Below are positions 58,770 through 64,000 of a DNA stretch of 64,000 nt, in pieces; positions within the stretch are counted from its first letter, which is position 1, and each line of letters begins with the position of its first letter. Both the position numbers and the translations under genes were made by a program. This DNA is from Opitutaceae bacterium (lineage in GTDB: Bacteria; Verrucomicrobiota; Verrucomicrobiia; Opitutales; Opitutaceae): contig JAHCAZ010000002.1 in assembly GCA_019634615.1 (NCBI GenBank), positions 124,001 to 188,000 of the forward strand. Reading direction: 5' to 3'. The notes under the pieces are model-generated. The model saw only the letters and a program-made list of their open reading frames with translations. It did not search any database and had not been told where the DNA came from.

Positions 58770-60199
58770 GCGCTTTCTACGACCACTTCTCGCGCCACGC
58801 CCACGGTGAGGGCATCAAGGCCCGCAGCACGCATTACTGTCCCGGCTGCGGCCACGGCGTCGCCCACCGCGACCTCGCCGCCGCGATCGACGAGCTCGGC
58901 ATCCAGGACCGCACCGTGCTCATCAGCCCGGTCGGCTGCTCGGTGTTCGCGTATTACTACTTCGACGTCGGCAACTCCCAGGCCGCCCACGGCCGCGCCC
59001 CCGCGGTCGCCCTCGGCCACAAGCTCGCGCACCCCGAGGCCGTCGTCATCAGCTACCAGGGCGACGGCGACCTCGCCTCCATCGGCCTCGCCGAGACGAT
59101 CTCGATCGCGCAGATGGGCCTGCCCATCACGGTCATCTTCATCAACAACGCCATCTACGGCATGACCGGCGGTCAGCTCGCGCCGACGTCGCTCATGGGC
59201 CAGAAGACCAGCACGAGCCCCGACGGCCGCGTCGCCGCCATGGGCCAGCCGCTCAAGATGGCCGAGCTCATCGCCTCGCTCGACGGCCCTGTGTACGTTG
59301 AGCGCGTCGCCCTCTTCAGCGCCCGCGAGCGCGTCAAGGCCCGCAAGGCGATCAAGAAGGCGATCACCAACCAGGTCGAGGGCCGCGGCTACTCCTTCAT
59401 CGAGATCATCTCCGAGTGCCCGACGCACCTGAAGATGTCGCCGCAGGAGGCCGAGGAATGGGTGAAGACCAAGATGGAGCCCGTCTTCCCGCTCGGCGTG
59501 AAGAAGGACCTCACGGTCGAGCCGTGGTTCAAGCGCGGTGCCCCGAGCTTCGAGCCCGAGGCCGTGCTCGGCCTCAGTGGCGCCGAGCGCCTCGACGAGG
59601 ACAAGCCCCGCACGATCGCCAACTGGCCCGACCACCTCCCGGTGCGCGACATCGCCATCAAGCTCGCCGGCTCCGGCGGCGACGGCGCGCAGACCGCTGC
59701 GCTCCTGCTCACGCGCACCGCGATCTCGGTCGGCTTCGACGCCACCGCCATCCCGAGCTACGGCCCCGAGAGCCGCGGCGGCACGTCGTACGCCGACGTC
59801 CACATCGCCGAGCAGGAAGTGCTCAATCCCGCGGCCTCCGAGCCGCAGGTGCTCGTCGCCTTCAACGCCCCGAGCCTGGCCAAGTTCGCGCCCACGGTGC
59901 CCGCGGGCGGACTCATCCTCTACGACAGCACGGTGGTGACCGATCCCGGCCGCCTGCCCGCCGGCCGACGCATTTTGCCGATCCCGCTCACGCGCATCGC
60001 CGCCGACCTCGGCCGGCCGATGGTGAAGAACGTCGTCGCCCTCGGCGCGCTGCAGAGCGCGCTCAACCTCCTCCCCGAGGACAGCCTCGTCGCCACGCTG
60101 CGCCACGTCCTCCACGACAAACCCGCCCTCCTGCCGCTGAACGAGTCGGCCTACGCCGCCGGCCGCGCCGCGGTGGAGTCCGCCCTCGCGCCGGCATGA
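58766..60199 (+). CDS. 2-oxoacid:ferredoxin oxidoreductase, beta-gamma fusion
   Basis: A 477-residue protein. The TPP-binding beta part (about 1-270) has HYCPGCGHGVAHRDLAAAIDELG and the TPP/Mg motif GDGDLASIGLAETI. The gamma part (about 295-477) has IKLAGSGGDGAQTAALLLTRTA and SYGPESRGGTSYADVHIAEQEV. With the preceding fusion it makes a complete two-polypeptide enzyme in place of four subunits. Its TGA overlaps the ATG of the synthetase gene (ATGA), tying acyl-CoA production to ATP formation by that enzyme. Confidence 0.9.
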   Translation: MSAFYDHFSRHAHGEGIKARSTHYCPGCGHGVAHRDLAAAIDELGIQDRTVLISPVGCSVFAYYYFDVGNSQAAHGRAPAVALGHKLAHPEAVVISYQGDGDLASIGLAETISIAQMGLPITVIFINNAIYGMTGGQLAPTSLMGQKTSTSPDGRVAAMGQPLKMAELIASLDGPVYVERVALFSARERVKARKAIKKAITNQVEGRGYSFIEIISECPTHLKMSPQEAEEWVKTKMEPVFPLGVKKDLTVEPWFKRGAPSFEPEAVLGLSGAERLDEDKPRTIANWPDHLPVRDIAIKLAGSGGDGAQTAALLLTRTAISVGFDATAIPSYGPESRGGTSYADVHIAEQEVLNPAASEPQVLVAFNAPSLAKFAPTVPAGGLILYDSTVVTDPGRLPAGRRILPIPLTRIAADLGRPMVKNVVALGALQSALNLLPEDSLVATLRHVLHDKPALLPLNESAYAAGRAAVESALAPA

Positions 60200-62445
60200 A
60201 TGCGACTGGGCAAGCCGCGACACGTAGCCACGAGCGTGAGCGAGTGGGCGCCACGCCGGACGATCCACTCGCTCACGCTCGTGGCTACGCGGAGGAATCC
60301 CGCCCCACCTTCATCGGCGAGGCCGAGGCCTACGCGCTGCTGACCCGCGCCGGGCTGTACCCGCCGCGCCACGCGGTCGTCGGCGCAACGCTGCCGTTCA
60401 AGTCTGGCGAGCCGGTCGTGCTCAAGGGCCTCGGCGAGGAACTCTGGCACAAGTCCGAACTCGGCGCCGTCGCCTTCCTCGAATTCGGCACCACCGCCGT
60501 CATCACTGCCGCGCGCGAGATGCGCACCCGCGTCGAGGCCGCCGGCTATCGCTGGCTCGATGCGCTGGTCTGCGAGCGCATCGCCATCGCCCGCGCCGAG
60601 GGTCTGCCGACCGAGGGCTTCGTCTCGCTCACGCGCGGCGAGGCCGGCTGGGTCGCACTCTGCGGTTGCGGCGGACTCCAGGCCGACGCCCTCGCGGCCG
60701 CCGTGCCGCCGCTGCGCTGGCCGCTCGCGCTCACCACGCCGGGCGAGGCGCTCGCGGAGTTCAAGGGCCACCTGCTCGGCCGGATCTGGCTCGGACAACT
60801 GCGCGGTACCGACGCGCTCACCACGGAGCGCAAGCTCCTCGATTTCCTCGAGGGCCTCTGGCGCTTGGCCGCCCTCGCCGAGGCCGAGGACATTGCGCTC
60901 CTCGAGCTCAACCCGGTCGTCCTTGATGGCGCGGGCCTCCCGCGTCCGCTCGACGCCGTCGGCCGCCGCATTGCATCCACGCCGCGCCGCCTGCCGCCCC
61001 CGGAGGGTTTCCTCACCGCGCTGCGCGCCCCGCACCTCGTCGCATTGGCGGGCGTGTCGGACAAAGGCGGCGGGGTGGGGTATACCATCCTCGAAAACCT
61101 GCGCCGCTGCCCCGATCTCGCCGGCCGCATCTGCCTGATCAAGCCCGGCCGCACCGAGCTGTTCGGCCTGCCGTGCATCAGCGATCTCGCCGCGTTGCAC
61201 GACCTGCCCGTCGATCTGCTCCTGCTCGCGCTGCCGGCACCGGCCGCGGTGCAGACCGTCAAGGCCCTCATTGCCCAGGGCGGCGGCGCGAACGTGGTCG
61301 GCCTCGTGGCCGGCGGCATCGGGGATGGCGCGGACACGACCGGCCTCGGTCGCCAGCTCGCCCAGTTGCTCCGCGAAACCCGCGCCGCGGGCCGTTGGAC
61401 GCCGACGATCCTCGGACCCAATTTCCTCGGCCACTGGGTGCCGGGCACGCAGCTCGACACGTCCTTCATCCCCGCCGACAAGCTGGCGCTGCCAGTGCCA
61501 ACCGGCGGTGGACTCGCGCTGCTCAGCCAGAGCGGTGCCTTTCTCCTGAGCCGGCGTTCGCGCGCGCCGCACCTGCGGTTCGGCCTCGGGGTCGCGCTGG
61601 GCAACCAGATGGATGCCGCCTTGCCGGATTTCCTGCACGCGCTCGCTGCCGACGACTCCTGCCGCGCCGTCGCCGCGTACGTCGAGGGCTTCGGCCCCGG
61701 TCACCTGCTGGCGACCGCCCGGGCCGTCATCCGCCTGCGTGGACGCGGCGTGCCCGTGCTGATGCACCGCGCCGGTCGCACGACCGCCGGGCAAGTCGCC
61801 GCGGCCAGCCACACCGGGGCGATGGCCGGCGACATCGAGCTCGAGCGCGCACTGCTCGAACGCGCGGGCGCGCGATTCGCACCGTCCATCGCCGCGTTCG
61901 ACGCCGCGCTCGAATGGCTCAGCGCCGATCCGCGTCTCCCCGCCGGACCCGTGGCCCTGCTCACCAATGCCGGCTTTGAAAGCGTCAATGGCAGCGATTA
62001 CCTCGCCGCGAGCGGCCTGCCGACGGCGACGCTCGATGCCGAGGTGCGGGCCGAGCTCGCCGCGCTGCTCGGCCGCCACCAGCTCGTCGGCCTCGTCAAC
62101 CCGCAGCTCCCGCTCGACCTCACCCCGATGGCGGGCGAGGACGCGTTCCTCGCGGCGGTTGATCTCCTCTGCGACACCGCGGGCGTGCTGGTCGTCGGTC
62201 TCGTCCCCTTCACCAAGCGTCTCAACACCGGCCCCGTCGAGGCCGTACCGTTTGCCGCGGCCCTGGCGCGCTTGCGTGAAACGCACGGCAAGCCCCTCGC
62301 CATCGTCGTCGACTCCGGCCTCGACTACGCCGCCTACCGCCAAGCCTTCCGCGACGCCGGCCTGCCCGTTTTCGACCGCGTCGAAACCGCCCTCCTCGGC
62401 CTCCAAGTCCTCACCGGAGCCAAATCCCTTGGGTTAGGTAGTTAG
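60196..62445 (+). CDS. ADP-forming acyl-CoA synthetase with an in-frame palindrome near the N-terminus
   Basis: A 749-residue single-chain NDP-forming acyl-CoA synthetase. The ATP-grasp domain comes first (about 35-255: FIGEAEAYALLTRAGLYPP, PVVLKGLGEELWHKSELGAV), then the CoA-binding and ligase domains (about 275-749: LVALAGVSDKGGGVGYTILENL, AASHTGAMAGDIELERALLE). It converts acyl-CoA, ADP and Pi to free acid and ATP, as in archaeal amino-acid fermentation. Residues 10-31 (SHERERVGATPDDPLAHARG) are encoded by A-family hairpin A6. The ATG at 60196 is supported by ATGA coupling; the only later in-frame GTG (60244) is inside the palindrome. Confidence 0.88.
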   Translation: MNATGQAATRSHERERVGATPDDPLAHARGYAEESRPTFIGEAEAYALLTRAGLYPPRHAVVGATLPFKSGEPVVLKGLGEELWHKSELGAVAFLEFGTTAVITAAREMRTRVEAAGYRWLDALVCERIAIARAEGLPTEGFVSLTRGEAGWVALCGCGGLQADALAAAVPPLRWPLALTTPGEALAEFKGHLLGRIWLGQLRGTDALTTERKLLDFLEGLWRLAALAEAEDIALLELNPVVLDGAGLPRPLDAVGRRIASTPRRLPPPEGFLTALRAPHLVALAGVSDKGGGVGYTILENLRRCPDLAGRICLIKPGRTELFGLPCISDLAALHDLPVDLLLLALPAPAAVQTVKALIAQGGGANVVGLVAGGIGDGADTTGLGRQLAQLLRETRAAGRWTPTILGPNFLGHWVPGTQLDTSFIPADKLALPVPTGGGLALLSQSGAFLLSRRSRAPHLRFGLGVALGNQMDAALPDFLHALAADDSCRAVAAYVEGFGPGHLLATARAVIRLRGRGVPVLMHRAGRTTAGQVAAASHTGAMAGDIELERALLERAGARFAPSIAAFDAALEWLSADPRLPAGPVALLTNAGFESVNGSDYLAASGLPTATLDAEVRAELAALLGRHQLVGLVNPQLPLDLTPMAGEDAFLAAVDLLCDTAGVLVVGLVPFTKRLNTGPVEAVPFAAALARLRETHGKPLAIVVDSGLDYAAYRQAFRDAGLPVFDRVETALLGLQVLTGAKSLGLGS
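60224..60288. repeat. A-family hairpin A6 inside a coding sequence
   Basis: Arms 60224-60247 and 60265-60288 have the same core (ACGAGCGTGAGCGAGTGG) as the five intergenic copies; the loop is shortened to 17 bases. The reading frame of the synthetase passes through with no stop. No F iterons flank it. Confidence 0.92.
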
Positions 62446-62516
62446 TGTGTGTGTGTGTGAAAACCAAGGTGGACGGGGTCACTCCCAAAGACTCCGTCCA
62501 CCAACCCCAAACCGTT
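62445..62516. terminator. TG dinucleotide run and terminator-like hairpin after the ADP-forming synthetase
   Basis: A (TG)n run at 62446-62459 follows the stop. A hairpin at 62469-62503 has 13-base arms (GGTGGACGGGGTC / GACTCCGTCCACC, one G-T pair) and is followed by ACCCCAAACCGTTTT, giving a weak T-stretch. This is the most terminator-like structure in the window and ends the oxidoreductase operon. Confidence 0.6.
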
Positions 62517-62709
62517 TTAACCACGGATTACACGGATGGGCACGGATTGACTCTTGGTGGATGAAGCTTGGATGGATGGCCACAGAAGGCACAAGAGGCA
62601 CAGAACAAGACATTCTGATTTTGTGCCTTGTGTGCCTTTTGTGGCCATCTTCTCAGGCTCCATTCGCAGAATGCCTATCCGTGAAATCCGTGCAATCCGT
62701 GGTTCAAAA
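62517..62709. repeat. D-family palindrome D5 with nested I hairpin
   Basis: D arms at 62517-62550 and 62676-62709 (ACCACGGATTACACGGAT and inverse) enclose an I inverted repeat: GGCACAAGAGGCACAG at about 62587 and TGTGCCTTGTGTGCC at about 62622. It lies directly upstream of the tryptophanase-type gene. Confidence 0.9.
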
Positions 62710-62789
62710 CGGTTTGGTGCTTTTGGGCTACGTCGCCTCGCTCGACTCGATGACGCGGCTCTGGTGAAATCACGGGCAAACGCCCGCCC

Positions 62790-64000
62790 ATGCATGCCCC
62801 GTTCAAGACGATCATCGAGCCGTTCCGCATCAAGTCGGTCGAGCCGATCCGCTTCACCACGCGCGAGGAGCGCGTCAAACTTCTGGCCGACGCCGGCTAC
62901 AATCCCTTCCTGCTCCGCGCTGAGCACGTCCTCGTCGACCTGCTGACCGACTCCGGCACCGGTGCGATGTCGAAGCACCAGTGGGCGGGCATGATGCGCG
63001 GCGACGAGTCGTATGCCGGCGCGGATTCATTCTACCGCTTCGAGTCCGCCGTGCGCGACATCACCGGCCTCGCGACCATCATCCCGACGCATCAGGGCCG
63101 CGCGGCCGAGCGCATCCTGTTTTCGACGATCCTCAAGCGCGGCGACATCGTGCCGAACAACACGCACTTCGACACGACGCGCGCCAACATCGAGGCCACC
63201 GGCGCCACCGCGCTCGACCTGCCCGTGCCTGAGGGTCGGCAGCCGGCGCTGCGCGCGCCGTTCAAGGGCAACCTCGACCTTGCCGCACTCGAGCGCTGCC
63301 TCGCCGAGCACCCCGGCAAGGTGCCGCTCGTGATGATCACGGTCACCAACAACTCCGGCGGCGGTCAGCCGGTCTCGCTGGCCAACCTCCGCGGCGCGCA
63401 GGCGATCTGCCGGAAGCACGGCATTCCGCTCTTCCTCGACTGCTGCCGTTTCGCCGAGAACGCGTGGTTCATCAAGCAACGCGAACCCGAGTTTGCCGAC
63501 CGCACGCCCCTCGAAATTGCACGTGCCATGTTCGCCTGCGCCGATGGCGCCACGATGAGCGCCAAGAAGGACGGCATGGCCAACATCGGCGGCTTCCTCG
63601 CCCTCAACGACCCGGCCTGGGCCGAGCGCTGCAAGACCAACCTCATCCTCACCGAGGGCTTCCCGACCTACGGCGGCCTCGCCGGCTACGACCTCGAGGC
63701 GCTCGCGGTGGGATTCTACGAGGCGCTCGACGAGGATTACCTGCGCTACCGCATCCGCTCCATCGAGTATCTCGGCGACCTGCTCACGAATAACGGCATC
63801 CCCATCGTGCAGCCCACCGGCGGCCACGCCGTGTACCTCGACGCCAAGGCCATGCTCCCGCACATCCCGCCGCATGAGTTCCCGGCCTGGGCGCTGAGCT
63901 GTGCGTTGTACCTCGAGGGCGGCGTGCGCGGCGTGGAGATCGGCTCGGTCATGTTCGGCCGCCAACCTGACGGCACGGAAAAGCCCGCCGCGATGGAACT
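62790..64000 (+). CDS. tnaA: Tryptophanase / tyrosine phenol-lyase family enzyme (partial, C-terminus off window)
   Basis: 403 residues are present of an expected 460 or so; the frame is open at the edge. The family is unmistakable: EPFRIKSVEPI, DLLTDSGTGAMS, HQGRAAERILFS, SGGGQPVSLANLRG, RFAENAWFIKQRE, the PLP lysine in TMSAKKDGMANIGG (Lys260) and TEGFPTYGGLAG. The residue after NNTHF is Asp128, as in tryptophanases (tyrosine phenol-lyase has Thr), and the late VEIGS segment lacks the Arg of tyrosine phenol-lyase (ERG). Tryptophan-to-indole, pyruvate and ammonium is thus more likely than tyrosine cleavage. Pyruvate could feed central metabolism. Confidence 0.85.
   Translation, partial: MHAPFKTIIEPFRIKSVEPIRFTTREERVKLLADAGYNPFLLRAEHVLVDLLTDSGTGAMSKHQWAGMMRGDESYAGADSFYRFESAVRDITGLATIIPTHQGRAAERILFSTILKRGDIVPNNTHFDTTRANIEATGATALDLPVPEGRQPALRAPFKGNLDLAALERCLAEHPGKVPLVMITVTNNSGGGQPVSLANLRGAQAICRKHGIPLFLDCCRFAENAWFIKQREPEFADRTPLEIARAMFACADGATMSAKKDGMANIGGFLALNDPAWAERCKTNLILTEGFPTYGGLAGYDLEALAVGFYEALDEDYLRYRIRSIEYLGDLLTNNGIPIVQPTGGHAVYLDAKAMLPHIPPHEFPAWALSCALYLEGGVRGVEIGSVMFGRQPDGTEKPAAME

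Noticed and set aside
59416..60195. Upstream extension of the ADP-forming synthetase frame into the oxidoreductase gene
   Set aside because: The extension overlaps the beta-gamma subunit in another frame and reads as Arg/Pro-rich noise. The ATGA junction at 60196 gives a natural start.
62790..64000. Tyrosine phenol-lyase, attractive because of the tyrosine-degradation neighbours
   Set aside because: The residues that distinguish the two enzymes (Asp128; VEIG where tyrosine phenol-lyase has ERG) point to tryptophanase.

Overview
The window is one continuous, uniformly high-GC, gene-dense stretch of a bacterial chromosome. I see no rRNA, tRNA, phage, integron or CRISPR signature. The gene content fits a free-living, facultatively anaerobic polysaccharide user of the phylum Verrucomicrobiota, most likely Opitutaceae or a close relative: GH127- and GH29-type glycosidases, a GxxExxY protein among 'ACCACGGATTACACGGAT' repeats, DsbD/SCO-type redox proteins, and a mixed nitrite/NO reduction island. 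The taxonomic placement is inference from gene families and repeats, not from a marker gene.

Layout. 1-20 kb holds mostly single genes: a partial fucosidase-like enzyme, an esterase/beta-propeller fusion, a GT-C glycosyltransferase, a PilZ protein, a hybrid sensor kinase, a fatty-acid-hydroxylase-family membrane protein, a GH127 glycosidase, a TPR protein, DsbD, cysteine synthase and an Mpv17-like membrane protein. 20-40 kb is a nitrogen-oxide island. It contains a Crp/Fnr regulator, the di-iron repair protein Ric, heme O synthase, a six-gene operon with two heme-copper-oxidase-type catalytic subunits (one has lost the active-site tyrosine, as expected of a NO reductase), a CuA subunit, SCO, and a cytochrome b/ferredoxin/MvhD-like fusion, then CopD-like and cupin genes, cytochrome c nitrite reductase NrfAH, a DUF2249 protein, an outer-membrane barrel, a second SCO, a SUMF1-like protein, copper nitrite reductase NirK with a fused cytochrome c, and a YwiC-like protein. 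Five genes or operons are preceded by a TTGAY-N4-RTCAA-type palindrome and a sixth (30490) by the one-mismatch form ATGAC-N4-GTCAA, suggesting one Crp/Fnr regulon. 40-47 kb is a type IV pilus assembly operon whose large PilX-like component carries eleven carbohydrate-binding-like repeats. 47-64 kb is amino-acid catabolism: Phe hydroxylase, HPPD, homogentisate dioxygenase, FAA hydrolase, thiolase, acyl-CoA synthetase, a 2-oxoacid:ferredoxin oxidoreductase, an ADP-forming acyl-CoA synthetase and a tryptophanase-type lyase running off the end.

The most unusual aspect is the intergenic DNA. Almost every gap is filled by long imperfect palindromes from about ten recurring families. They nest inside one another (outer arms of one family flanking a hairpin of another), a roughly 30-bp micro-element has inserted into two different families, two palindromes lie in frame inside protein-coding genes (an SCO signal peptide and the N-terminus of the ADP-forming synthetase), and a GxxExxY nuclease-fold gene is bounded within a few bases on both sides by the arms of one family. 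This looks like a non-autonomous mobile palindrome system, possibly tied to the GxxExxY protein.
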